From: Phormidium sp. OSCR
Lineage (GTDB): Bacteria; Cyanobacteriota; Cyanobacteriia; Cyanobacteriales; Geitlerinemataceae
Reading direction: 5' to 3'
Length of the DNA stretch: 59,923 nt
NCBI GenBank assembly: GCA_001314905.1
Contig: LJZT01000013.1
Coordinates: 1 to 59,923, forward strand
Part shown: piece after piece, positions 8,304 through 16,899 of the stretch
How the letters are laid out: each line of letters begins with the position of its first letter
Numbering within the stretch: position 1 is the stretch's first letter
Made by a program: the position numbers and the translations under genes
The notes under the pieces: generated by a model
The model's database searches: none
The model's input: only the letters and a program-made list of their open reading frames with translations
Told to the model about the DNA's origin: nothing

Positions 8304-10817
8304 TTAGCGGTTCGCCCGAGTCAGTAAGACCCCTTGACTATCGCTGAGGGTGAGGGTTCGTAAATCACTAATCTCTAACCCCGGCGAGGCGAGGGCAATC
8401 TCCCACTCGTCTAAATCCAGTTGTAGCCAATCGGCTAACGTGACGGTCAGAGGATCACCGCCCATGTGAGTGGCGATCGCCACTTGTTCCGTTTCATCAG
8501 GACTGGTGCGCAGTCCATAATAGAGGGTCGCCGTTTCTTCATCAATATGATTGAAGCGATCGCGGGGCGCAAAATTCTCCCGCAACCAGGGACGATCCAA
8601 GCGGAACTGACGCAATTGCCGATTGTAGTTCGTCTGTTGCGGATCTAGAAACTGCTCATGGTTCCAAACATTGCAGATTTCATGGGCATCTTCCATGAAA
8701 TTCGTAGCGAACTCTTTGAGTGTCCCCACATCCAACTCTTGCAGAATCGGCGACTTCTCAGGCACATTAAGTTTTTGCCATTGAGCTGCCGAAGTCAGGG
8801 TTTTAGCTTCCTCCTGAGCCTCAGCAGAATCGGAAGTTGCCCCTAAATGACGCTGACAAATCTCAGCCACCTCATCGAGGTCATAATCCGTCTCCTCAAT
8901 GGCATGTTGCAAGCCACGCATAAACTGCCGCAACTCGCCCACTTTCTTGAATCCCATGCGTTTAAGACGGGGAAAGATGCCCGACAAGTCGTACACTTCA
9001 GGTTCAACTTGCCAATCGAGAAATCCTGTTTCCTCGGCGACCACTTTCACCCCATAGCGATCGTCAGTATTACGCAAAAAGCCCCAAGGCGCGCGCATGG
9101 TGCAGTTAATAAAGTCCATGGGCAATCCCGGACTAAACCCATACACCAACATCGTAATCGCCGGATTATCATAGGCATTATTAATCACCTCTGGCAAGGT
9201 TTTACCTAAGTTCCAATTAATCGGCATCTCTGGGTCAACTTGAGTTCCCCGCCGCAAAGTATCGTGATTGCCGCAGCCGGTAATCCAATTAGACCCCACC
9301 TGCATCACTTCACAAACCCGCTTCCACTTGCGGCTCCAGAACTTCTGTAAACTGGGGGTATTGTGGGCAAACACCAACGGACCCCATTGGAAACTTTCGG
9401 GCAGAAACTCGATAATATCTCGATAGGTCGAAATCTCTTCCCAACCTTCAGCGGGCCAAGGTCGTCCATCTTCAAAAATGGTAAAGGGATAGCGAGAACT
9501 ATCGGCAATGTCTTGCGGAACTCGCGCCATTTCTTGTAAGTAAACATCATCATACTCAACCCGACCCGACATCGGATTAAAGTATTTGAAATCCTGAGCG
9601 CCATCGACGCGAATGCCATCAACCCCAGTGTCAGACTTGCGCCGCTGCATTTCCAGGAGAATTGCCCGCACTCCTGGGTTTTGGTGGTTAACATCTTGCC
9701 CATACATATTCGGTCCTTTCAAAAAGCGACCATTGAGCAGATTCAGGGCTTGGTTATCGGCATGGCCATAGACGATGTCATAAACCACTTGAATCGGTCC
9801 AGTGGAGAAATTATGGAGGGTTTCAATAAACTCCACCACTTCATCAGGACGTTGAGTTTCTAACACCGAGGGATTGGTGGCCGCCATGCCAAAAATGACA
9901 ATGTCATAGCCCCAATTTTGGGTGTCGGGTTTCTTCAATTGAACATGAATTTCATCGGATTCATATTCAATGGATTCACTGTCAGGGTCCATGCGCAGAC
10001 GATCTTCGTCACTACAGGAGAAAAATCCCTGACCATGATCTCGATGGCCTAAATATTCAACAGTAGGTTCAATGGGGAGTAATTGTACCGCTTCATAGCC
10101 GACATAATTTTCCTCAGCGGGGGTGAGGGGGTCTCCCTTGGCCAGTTTGTCGGAAATCCGCTGAAAGAGTTGGGTTAACCCCGAGAGATAGCCGTTGGGG
10201 GAGGCGGTGTTGACATGAAGCTGCAAGATGTTGGTGGGGGGTTTGACTTTGACGGGCCGACCATCGTCGCTGCGGAATTGTTGGAAATAGGCCGTATCGC
10301 GGCGATCGCGTTGGAGTTTATCGCGATCGTAGAGTTCCGCTGGCGCATAGACCCCATAGGGCAAGGAATCGGCGAGAAAGTCACCGATAGTGCTGATATC
10401 GTTGTCATAGTCAAGATAACGCAGCCAGTAAAAGGAGCCAAAGTGGTTCGCGTCTCCGGCTTTCATCCCCGACAACACCCCCCACATATATTCCCCATCC
10501 CGCTCTAGGTTCACATATTCGCGGCGGAACTTAACCGTTTGTAGATCTTGGTTGGGATGAACATCCTCTAGGGGCGTGAAAATTTCCAAATAGATGTTTT
10601 TGGGTTGAATTTCCCCTGGACTGAGTTCAGGAACCCAGAAGCCAATTTCCGTTAAGCCATCAGGACGATAATAGGCCCCTAAACGACGAGCAATCTGTTG
10701 GGATTTGTGAAAAATTGTCTCATCGGAGGCTTGAACCGCCTCTACCCAATCCAGGAGTTTTTGGGTTTCATCGGCAACAAGAGTAATTTCAGCGGCGCGA
10801 CGAGTGGTTGTAACCAT
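8304..10817 (-). CDS. gghA: GH13-family glycosidase, probable glucosylglycerol hydrolase (GghA)
   Basis: 837 aa, no signal peptide. A large N-terminal region (1-340) precedes a TIM barrel with GH13 landmarks: region I at 347-353 (DIVYGHA), region II with nucleophile D405 (GIRVDGAQD), probable acid/base E449 (FTIFEDGRPWP) and region IV N517-H518-D519. The atypical sequence and the length agree with the cyanobacterial GghA group (Synechocystis Slr1670 type), which hydrolyses the osmolyte glucosylglycerol to glucose and glycerol when salt falls. The assignment rests on remembered similarity. Another GH13 specificity is possible. It lies 101 nt downstream of glgB on the same strand, separated by a strong hairpin. 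Confidence 0.6.
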   Translation of the reverse strand: MVTTTRRAAEITLVADETQKLLDWVEAVQASDETIFHKSQQIARRLGAYYRPDGLTEIGFWVPELSPGEIQPKNIYLEIFTPLEDVHPNQDLQTVKFRREYVNLERDGEYMWGVLSGMKAGDANHFGSFYWLRYLDYDNDISTIGDFLADSLPYGVYAPAELYDRDKLQRDRRDTAYFQQFRSDDGRPVKVKPPTNILQLHVNTASPNGYLSGLTQLFQRISDKLAKGDPLTPAEENYVGYEAVQLLPIEPTVEYLGHRDHGQGFFSCSDEDRLRMDPDSESIEYESDEIHVQLKKPDTQNWGYDIVIFGMAATNPSVLETQRPDEVVEFIETLHNFSTGPIQVVYDIVYGHADNQALNLLNGRFLKGPNMYGQDVNHQNPGVRAILLEMQRRKSDTGVDGIRVDGAQDFKYFNPMSGRVEYDDVYLQEMARVPQDIADSSRYPFTIFEDGRPWPAEGWEEISTYRDIIEFLPESFQWGPLVFAHNTPSLQKFWSRKWKRVCEVMQVGSNWITGCGNHDTLRRGTQVDPEMPINWNLGKTLPEVINNAYDNPAITMLVYGFSPGLPMDFINCTMRAPWGFLRNTDDRYGVKVVAEETGFLDWQVEPEVYDLSGIFPRLKRMGFKKVGELRQFMRGLQHAIEETDYDLDEVAEICQRHLGATSDSAEAQEEAKTLTSAAQWQKLNVPEKSPILQELDVGTLKEFATNFMEDAHEICNVWNHEQFLDPQQTNYNRQLRQFRLDRPWLRENFAPRDRFNHIDEETATLYYGLRTSPDETEQVAIATHMGGDPLTVTLADWLQLDLDEWEIALASPGLEISDLRTLTLSDSQGVLLTRANR

Positions 10818-10881
10818 AAGTTCTAATCGTGAGGTGACTGTTCAAGAATTGTGGAAGTCAGGAGAATTAGCTGTCCCCAGT

Positions 10882-10906
10882 GGACATCATCATGGAGATG
10901 ATGTCC
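10882..10906. other. Perfect 10-bp hairpin between glgB and the glycosidase gene
   Basis: GGACATCATC (10882-10891) and GATGATGTCC (10897-10906) form a perfect stem with a 5-nt loop and no adjacent T run on either strand. It sits 12 nt past the glgB stop and 65 nt before the next start, so it may be a processing or 3'-stability element that lets the two genes be expressed at different levels. Confidence 0.5.
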
Positions 10907-10918
10907 GTTGAACTCGGG

Positions 10919-13171
10919 TCAGGCATCAGGCTGATATTTAAAGACCATCACACTTAACGGCGGTAAACACAGAGGTAAGGCCTGACTCCATTTCGGATTC
11001 GACCAATCCACGGTTGCTTTCCCCCCGGCATTGCCCATATTGCTGCCGCCGTAGTGTTCAGCGTCACTGTTGAAAATCTCTTCATAGAAGCCGGCCCGGG
11101 GAACGCCAATCCAATAGTCATGGTGGGGAACCGGCGTAAAGTTGCAGACGGTGACAACAAACTCGTCGCTGTATTGGTCTTTGCGAATAAAGGAGACAAC
11201 GCTATTGTCAGCATCGTTGCAGTCAATCCATTCAAAGCCCTCATCGGAGAAGTCTTGAGTATAGAGAGCCGGTTGGCTGCGATAGATCCCGTTGAGGTCT
11301 TTAAAAAACTGCTTGAGTTTTTGGTGAGACTCGTGATTGAGCAGATCCCATTGCAGATCTCCCCAAGCATTCCATTCTTTGTGTTGACCAAACTCCATGC
11401 CCATAAACATGGTTTTCTTGCCGGGATGGGTAAACATATACCCGAACAAACAGCGCAAATTAGCGAACTTCTGCCAATCATCGCCGGGCATCCGGTCCCA
11501 GAGGCTGCCTTTGCCGTGAACCACCTCATCGTGGGACAACGCCAACATGAAGTTTTCGCTGAAGGCGTACATCAAACTAAAGGTGATGTGGTTGTGGTGA
11601 TAGCGGCGATGGATGGGATCTTCGCTGAAGTAATCCAGCATATCGTGCATCCAGCCCATGTTCCATTTGAAGTTGAAGCCCAAGCCGCCGAGATAGGTGG
11701 GCCGAGACACTAGGGGCCAGGCGGTGGATTCTTCGGCAATCGAGAGAATGCCGGGATAGTAGCCGAAGATGAGATAGTTCAGTTGCCGCAGGAAGTCGGC
11801 GGCTTCGAGGTTTTCATGGCCGCCGAAGCGGTTGGGAACCCACTCGCCGTCTTCGCGGTTGTAGTCGAGGTACAACATCGAGGCCACGGCATCGACGCGA
11901 ATGCCATCGATGTGGTACTTGTCGAACCAAAATAGGGCGTTGGAGACGAGGAAGTTACGGACTTCGTTGCGACTGTAGTTGAAGACGTAGGTTCCCCATT
12001 CTTTGTGTTCGCCTTTGCGGGGGTCTTCATGTTCGTAGAGGTGGGTTCCGTCGAAGTAGGCCAGGCCATGGCTATCTTTGGGAAAGTGACCGGGAACCCA
12101 ATCGACGATGACGCCGATATCGTTGGCGTGACATTGGTCGACGAAGTACATGAAGTCTTCGGGACTACCGAAACGGGAGGTGGGGGCGAAGTAGCCAGCC
12201 ACTTGGTATCCCCAGGAGCCATCGTAGGGATGTTCGGCGACGGGGAGGAGTTCGATATGGGTGTAGCCGAGATCCTTGACGTAGGGGATGAGTTTTTCGG
12301 CGAGTTCTCGGTAGGTGAGGAAGCGTCCTTCGGGCTTCTCGGAGACGCGCACGACTTCGCCGCTGTCGGGGGGATGTTCGGCGCCGGTATGGAGCCAGGA
12401 GCCGGCATGAAGTTCATAGATGGAGATGGGCAAGTCGTGGGGATCGGTTTGACGGCGTTGTTGTATCCAGCCGTCATCGTTCCAGTTGTACTGGTCTAAG
12501 TTGACGACTTTGGAGGCGGTGTCGGGCCGTACTTGTTGGGCGAAGCCGTAGGGGTCGGATTTGAGATAGATATGTCCTTCGGGGTTTTTAATTTCGTATT
12601 TATAGAGGGTTCCCGAGGGAAGTTGGGGGATGAACAGTTCCCAGATGCCGCTTTCGGTGCGCTCCATTTGGTCTTTGCGACCGTCCCATTCGTTGAAGTC
12701 ACCGACGATGGAGATGTTACGGGCGTTGGGCGCCCAGACGGCGAAGTACACCCCTTCGATGCCGTTGAGGGTGACGGGGTGAGCGCCGAGTTTTTCGTAG
12801 ATGCGGTGATGGTTGCCTTCGGCGAAGAGGTAGCGGTCAAATTCTGTCAGTTTGGCGGAACGAAAGGCGTAGGGGTCGTAGAAGACTCGCTCGCGATCGC
12901 CTTCTTTGACTTTCAGTTGATAGTTTTTAAGTTCTGGGGCTTCAATTTCACACTCGAAGAAGTTGGGATGATGGACGCTTTGCATGGGGTAGCTATCCCG
13001 TTCTTCGGGGCGGATTACCCAGGCGGCATCAGCTTTGGGCAGGTACGCTCGCACGACCCAGGCGCTTTTGCCGTTGTTGTCGGAGAGTTGGTGAGAGCCT
13101 AAAATTTCAAAGGGATTTTGATGTTGGTTACTGGCAATTTTGTCGATTTGTTTGGCTGTAATTGTTGTCAT
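10919..13171 (-). CDS. glgB: 1,4-alpha-glucan branching enzyme GlgB
   Basis: 750 aa, the usual length. An N-terminal beta domain (about 15-115, NPFEILGSH...), a CBM48 module (about 125-220, VWAPNARNISIVGDFNEW) and a GH13 barrel follow in order. Catalytic residues: nucleophile D427 (GIRVDAVASMLYLDY), acid/base E480 (IAEESTAWP) and H547-D548 (LSHDEVVHG). GlgB makes alpha-1,6 branches in glycogen, the storage carbon of cyanobacteria. ATG 13171 gives the expected N-terminus. The upstream leader holds a 9-bp inverted repeat (13207-13253). It is followed on the same strand by the gghA-like gene, linking glycogen and osmolyte sugar metabolism. Confidence 0.95.
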   Translation of the reverse strand: MTTITAKQIDKIASNQHQNPFEILGSHQLSDNNGKSAWVVRAYLPKADAAWVIRPEERDSYPMQSVHHPNFFECEIEAPELKNYQLKVKEGDRERVFYDPYAFRSAKLTEFDRYLFAEGNHHRIYEKLGAHPVTLNGIEGVYFAVWAPNARNISIVGDFNEWDGRKDQMERTESGIWELFIPQLPSGTLYKYEIKNPEGHIYLKSDPYGFAQQVRPDTASKVVNLDQYNWNDDGWIQQRRQTDPHDLPISIYELHAGSWLHTGAEHPPDSGEVVRVSEKPEGRFLTYRELAEKLIPYVKDLGYTHIELLPVAEHPYDGSWGYQVAGYFAPTSRFGSPEDFMYFVDQCHANDIGVIVDWVPGHFPKDSHGLAYFDGTHLYEHEDPRKGEHKEWGTYVFNYSRNEVRNFLVSNALFWFDKYHIDGIRVDAVASMLYLDYNREDGEWVPNRFGGHENLEAADFLRQLNYLIFGYYPGILSIAEESTAWPLVSRPTYLGGLGFNFKWNMGWMHDMLDYFSEDPIHRRYHHNHITFSLMYAFSENFMLALSHDEVVHGKGSLWDRMPGDDWQKFANLRCLFGYMFTHPGKKTMFMGMEFGQHKEWNAWGDLQWDLLNHESHQKLKQFFKDLNGIYRSQPALYTQDFSDEGFEWIDCNDADNSVVSFIRKDQYSDEFVVTVCNFTPVPHHDYWIGVPRAGFYEEIFNSDAEHYGGSNMGNAGGKATVDWSNPKWSQALPLCLPPLSVMVFKYQPDA

Positions 13172-13566
13172 AATGGTTGAAATATGTTTGAGGGTAAGTG
13201 AACAATTTAGGGGGATAGAAGCCCCTGATTTGCAATCAAGAGATTCCCCCTAAGGTTTGGATTTAGGGATGGGTTTTAAAAATCTCTAAGTCTAGGGCCA
13301 AGGAGCTGTGGTTGAAACGCTCTGGCTGAGTTAAGATGAGCGGCTTGGCTCATCGTTAATCCTAAATTTTGGCATTAGCATCATGCTAATGGGGCTATTG
13401 ATCCCAGACAACTCTAGTTTTGTCAAGGCGCAATTCAGACAAAGCCTCAACTTTTAATGTACACTTTAGATTTGAGATTTGTTGTGAGGTGAGGACTCAC
13501 AGCCCAGTCTACCGTTAAGTTGCCATTTTTGGGGTGGGATTTCCTCTATCAAGAGATAGAGTCGTG
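13172..13566. other. Intergenic leader region upstream of glgB
   Basis: 395 bases with no gene. Two inverted repeats stand out. TTAGGGGGA (13207-13215) pairs perfectly with TCCCCCTAA (13245-13253) and encloses a smaller GATT-TGC-AATC hairpin. CATTAGCA (13373-13380) pairs with TGCTAATG (13384-13391). The first lies 36-82 nt upstream of the glgB start and would fold in its mRNA leader. The second could be an operator-like palindrome in the promoter area. Confidence 0.5.
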
Positions 13567-14967
13567 TCAAGATTTGCGTTCGACGCGATCGTAAACTTCT
13601 TCGACTTTCTCGATGGTTTCGTCGGGATCTTGCTCGGCGGCCCGTTGCACGTAGTTGATTTTCACTTCTTGGACAACGTTGGAGATCAGGCTTTGCAATT
13701 CATCGAGGGTGGCTTGATCTTGGAGTTCCTGACGTAAGGCGGCTTGGAACTGTTCGGTGAGGTCTTCAAAGCGTTCTCGTCCAAGTTCGTCGGCGTAGGC
13801 GTTGGCGAGGGTTTCACAGGTGGCGTTGGCGAGGTAGTTGGCCAGTTGATCGCTGACACCAGTGGGGAGATGACCTAAGGCGGGGACACGTTCGACGAGT
13901 TCGACGAAGGCGGATTCTCGTAAGGCTTCGGAGAGGGAATGGTTGAGGAGGGATTTGAGTTCGGGTTGGACTTGGGGGAGGACTTTATAGATGGTGAGTT
14001 CGAGGAGGCGATCGCTGATGCGTTCGAGGCTATTGATGTCACCGACGGCGACATAGTCTGAGGGGTTGAGTAAGCCGCGAGCGAGATCGCCGTTTTCAAT
14101 GGCTTCTTGAAATTGGTTGAGGGTGCGGATGGTGACAAATTCGGAGATATGATCGGACAGGTAAATGGCGGGTTCGTGAATCATCTGGGAGAGGAGATAT
14201 TCGATGTTGGCGACTTTTCCCTGATGCAGCCGCACGGTGACGGGGAGAATCCGCAGCCAACGCCAGACGGGGATAAACAGAAACCAGTCATACCAACGCC
14301 GCAACATAGCATCAAACCAGGTTAACCCCACGCGACGACGGGAGGCGATGAAGGTGAGAATCAGAAATTCTAGGGCGAAAAAGCCGATAAACCAGATGTC
14401 AATACGCCAGTAGGCGTCGTAGGGTTGGCCGTTGTCGTCGATTTTTCGGTAGTAGTTGGTGGCCAGAAGGGGAATGATTTTGGTTTGGAAAAAGTTGAGT
14501 TCTGTGACGGGATCGTGCGATCGCAGGTACTCGGGAGTCCAAAATTCCCGAAAGGCCATGGTGACGGAGTCTTGGTTGAGGCGATCGGTAATGCGACGCT
14601 GTAATTTAGCGAAGGTACTGAATTTACCGGAGGCGATGAAGGGATTTTCGTCGATGAGGGTCTCACTTTGCTGACGCAGCCGTTGTAGGGAAGCTTGCAC
14701 CTCCGGGCCATCGAGTCCGGTTTCGGAGACTTGGTTGAGGAGGCGATCGAAGTTTCGTCGGTATTGTTCGGTTTGGGGATGGGGTTCTATGCCTTTGACG
14801 GGGTCATAGACTTGTACCACCTGGGGAATGTAGCGAAGATAGATATCCCGCAGGGGAACATAACTGGCATTGAATAGGGCTAAAACTAAATTGAGTAAAG
14901 CGAGAATAGCGGTACATTTTATCCAAATTGACATCCACCGTTTATCGGGGAGTAAAGGTGTATTCAT
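13567..14967 (-). CDS. Conserved cyanobacterial membrane protein, function unknown
   Basis: 466 aa. One hydrophobic helix lies near the N-terminus (about 14-37, AILALLNLVLALFNASYV). A mostly helical charged domain follows, then a second membrane helix at about 188-210 (IDIWFIGFFALEFLILTFIA) with the motif RRRVGLTWFDAMLRRWYDWF just inside. The C-terminal half is soluble and rich in Glu/Leu, ending in a strongly charged helix (EKVEEVYDRVERK). I do not recognise a catalytic motif. The pattern suggests a two-helix envelope or thylakoid protein with cytosolic helical bundles. Confidence 0.7.
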   Translation of the reverse strand: MNTPLLPDKRWMSIWIKCTAILALLNLVLALFNASYVPLRDIYLRYIPQVVQVYDPVKGIEPHPQTEQYRRNFDRLLNQVSETGLDGPEVQASLQRLRQQSETLIDENPFIASGKFSTFAKLQRRITDRLNQDSVTMAFREFWTPEYLRSHDPVTELNFFQTKIIPLLATNYYRKIDDNGQPYDAYWRIDIWFIGFFALEFLILTFIASRRRVGLTWFDAMLRRWYDWFLFIPVWRWLRILPVTVRLHQGKVANIEYLLSQMIHEPAIYLSDHISEFVTIRTLNQFQEAIENGDLARGLLNPSDYVAVGDINSLERISDRLLELTIYKVLPQVQPELKSLLNHSLSEALRESAFVELVERVPALGHLPTGVSDQLANYLANATCETLANAYADELGRERFEDLTEQFQAALRQELQDQATLDELQSLISNVVQEVKINYVQRAAEQDPDETIEKVEEVYDRVERKS

Positions 14968-15088
14968 GGACTTTAATAAAGGATTATTAGAAGCAGGTTA
15001 AAAAGAATAATAAGCAGAGACACGGGGCGATCGCATCTCTACTTTATGGGGTGGGGATTTCCCAGAACCGTTCGGCTAAGGTTGACCC

Positions 15089-15454
15089 TTAAATTAGGCC
15101 TGGACCTTTACCACGGTCATCGTGATCGACTTCGAGTTTACCGGCTTCGTTGGTTTGGTTGACGGTTTTGAGTTCCTCGGCTCGCTCGGCTTTGAGGGCT
15201 TCTTCTTTTTCGCGCAAGTCGCCGCGCTCTTCGTAGTACATCTCAGGCTCGACAGCGTAGTTATTAGCCAGGCCTTCGCGGTCTACGGTGTAGCCTTGGG
15301 TTGTGTCGATGTGACCTTTGTCGGGGTCTTTGGCCGGTTCAGGGGTTTTCTTGAAGTTGTCCCCTTCTTGTCTCATGCGATCGCTCACTTCAGGCGGGGT
15401 AATCTTGCGATCGTAGTTCGGGGCTTGTGGGTCGATGTTTTGGCCGGTCGTCAT
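15089..15454 (-). CDS. Small hydrophilic protein, unknown
   Basis: 121 aa, highly charged and probably disordered: Asp/Glu/Lys-rich with motifs such as DRMRQEGDNFKKTPEPAKD, GYTVDREGLANNYAVEPEM and a coiled-coil-like segment EKEEALKAERAEELKT. No signal peptide, membrane helix or cysteine. ATG at 15454 (MTTGQNIDPQ). The composition is like stress-associated hydrophilins, but I know no family function. It sits downstream of Psb35 on the same strand with an 87-nt gap. Confidence 0.65.
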   Translation of the reverse strand: MTTGQNIDPQAPNYDRKITPPEVSDRMRQEGDNFKKTPEPAKDPDKGHIDTTQGYTVDREGLANNYAVEPEMYYEERGDLREKEEALKAERAEELKTVNQTNEAGKLEVDHDDRGKGPGLI

Positions 15455-15541
15455 ATGGAAATCTCCAATGAATGGTCAATGTTTTGGGAATTAGCTTGAG
15501 ACTCAATTTGGGGGTCTCAAGAACTTGAAAAAACGTTTAGA

Positions 15542-15733
15542 TTACTGGTTAGTATCAATATCAGGAACGACATCAGGGCGTTCTTTATCTTCCCAACCGG
15601 GCGGACGTTTGGAGTTGTACCAAGCTAGGGAGCCTAATGTGGCTGCGGCAACAAAGCCGAGAACGCCAACAATGATGGTTGAGAGAGAATAGGAAAAGGC
15701 TTGTTCAGCGCCTGTGGTTAAGAAGTAAGTCAT
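15542..15733 (-). CDS. psb35: Photosystem II assembly protein Psb35-like
   Basis: 63 aa from ATG 15733 (MTYFLTTGAEQAF). One membrane helix (YSLSTIIVGVLGFVAAATLG) is followed by the distinctive AWYNSKRPPGWEDKERPD and VPDID. This tail matches my memory of Psb35 (Synechocystis Ssl2148), which stabilises the CP47 assembly module and bound high-light-inducible proteins during PSII biogenesis. The frame is open to an ATG at 15805, but the extra 24 residues are poorly matched and the shorter form fits the family length. A CIRCE-like inverted repeat lies 100 nt upstream. Confidence 0.65.
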   Translation of the reverse strand: MTYFLTTGAEQAFSYSLSTIIVGVLGFVAAATLGSLAWYNSKRPPGWEDKERPDVVPDIDTNQ

Positions 15734-15832
15734 AAGGTGCGTTGGTGTTAAGATCTTGTGTTTACCGTTACTAACCATAGTAGGGCCAATATCGAGGGAG
15801 TACATCTACCTAGGAGTAGAGGTTGTCGTGAA

Positions 15833-15862
15833 TTAGCACTCACTCTTTAGTTAGAGTGCTTG
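15833..15862. promoter_or_regulatory. CIRCE-like inverted repeat with long spacer
   Basis: TTAGCACTC (15833-15841) and GAGTGCTTG (15854-15862) nearly reproduce the HrcA operator TTAGCACTC-N9-GAGTGCTAA, but the spacer is 12 nt, not 9, and the right half ends TG instead of AA. It lies between the divergent Psb35 and MscS genes, about 100 and 124 nt from their starts. Confidence 0.35.
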
Positions 15863-15985
15863 GTTCGGGGCAGATCTTAGGTTAAAGTAACGAAATCAAG
15901 CAGCATCAGCGGGGGAATGGGTCAACATTCCGCGATCGCAGGTCATCCTATCCCTGGGCTAGCAGGCCCGGTTAAGAGAATATCC

Positions 15986-16867
15986 ATGACGGCTATTTTG
16001 CAAGAAATTCGAACTCGCCTGATTCAGTTAGTGGGTGAAACCGTTCAATTGCTGCCAGCACTTCTAATCGCGTTCCTTATTTTAGCCCTAACCAAGTGGG
16101 GGGCTAAAAATGTGCAACGGGTGGTGCATAAAGGGGCGCGTCGTTTGCTGCGGAGTCGTTCTCTCCAGTCGTTGCTGTCTCAAACCAGTTATGTCGCCTC
16201 CTGGGTGGTGGGAATTTTGGCGGCGGCGGTGATTGCTTTTCCCAACTTAGGATTAGGGGATCTCGTGGCCCTACTCGGGTTAGGGTCAGTGGCCATTGGT
16301 TTTGCCTTTCAGGATATTTTTAAGAACTTCCTGGCTGGGATTTTATTGTTATTACAAGAACCCTTTGAACTCCACGATCAGATTATTGTGGGCGATTATG
16401 AAGGAACCGTCGAGGAGGTGGCGATTCGCTCAACCCAGATTCGCACCTATCGCGGTGAGCGGGTGGTGATTCCCAATTCAATTGTCTTCACCAGTCCGGT
16501 GGAAGTGTTGACGGCGTTTGTTTCGCGTCGTACGGATTTAGCCATTGGCGTGGATTACAATACTCCCTTACCGATGGCGGTTCAAGTCTTGAAAGAGGCT
16601 CTTGATGGCGTTGAAGGGGTGAGGGTTGAGCCGGAGGTTGAGGTGGATGTGGTAGGGTTTGGGGACAGTTCGATTGATGTGTTGGTGCGCTATTGGACGT
16701 TACCGCAACGGGCTGAGGTGCGCCGAGTGCAGACGCGAGTGATGATGGCTCTCAAGGCGGCCTGCGATCGCGCGGATATCAGTATTCCCTATCCGATTCG
16801 CACGGTGTATCACTATGATCAGCGGGAGTTTAATGAGTTGTTCTCCCGTTCAGAGAGTCAGAATTAG
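15986..16867 (+). CDS. MscS-family mechanosensitive channel
   Basis: About 293 aa from ATG 15986, which has an AAGAGA ribosome site 7-12 nt upstream. An in-frame ATG at 15917 is less likely. Membrane helices: about 21-40 (LLPALLIAFLILALTKWGA), 70-90 and the pore helix region (ALLGLGSVAIGFAFQDIFKN), then the beta domain with FELHDQIIVGDYEGTVEEVAIRSTQIRTYRGERVVIPNS, the core MscS signature. The C-terminal alpha/beta domain is complete. It releases osmolytes on hypo-osmotic shock. A palindromic terminator centred on HIP1 follows. Confidence 0.9.
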   Translation: MTAILQEIRTRLIQLVGETVQLLPALLIAFLILALTKWGAKNVQRVVHKGARRLLRSRSLQSLLSQTSYVASWVVGILAAAVIAFPNLGLGDLVALLGLGSVAIGFAFQDIFKNFLAGILLLLQEPFELHDQIIVGDYEGTVEEVAIRSTQIRTYRGERVVIPNSIVFTSPVEVLTAFVSRRTDLAIGVDYNTPLPMAVQVLKEALDGVEGVRVEPEVEVDVVGFGDSSIDVLVRYWTLPQRAEVRRVQTRVMMALKAACDRADISIPYPIRTVYHYDQREFNELFSRSESQN

Positions 16868-16873
16868 GTTGAC

Positions 16874-16893
16874 AAATGGGCGATCGCCCATTT
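16874..16893. terminator. HIP1-centred perfect palindrome, likely bidirectional terminator
   Basis: AAATGGGCGATCGCCCATTT is a perfect 20-nt palindrome 6 nt after the mscS stop and 6 nt before the end of the converging gene. The HIP1 octamer lies at its centre, and the ends give short A/T runs for both strands. Confidence 0.5.
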
Positions 16894-16899
16894 TGGAAA

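Noticed and set aside
13201-13260. tRNA-like fold upstream of glgB
   Set aside because: No T-loop consensus, anticodon stem or CCA-compatible acceptor; it is only an inverted repeat.
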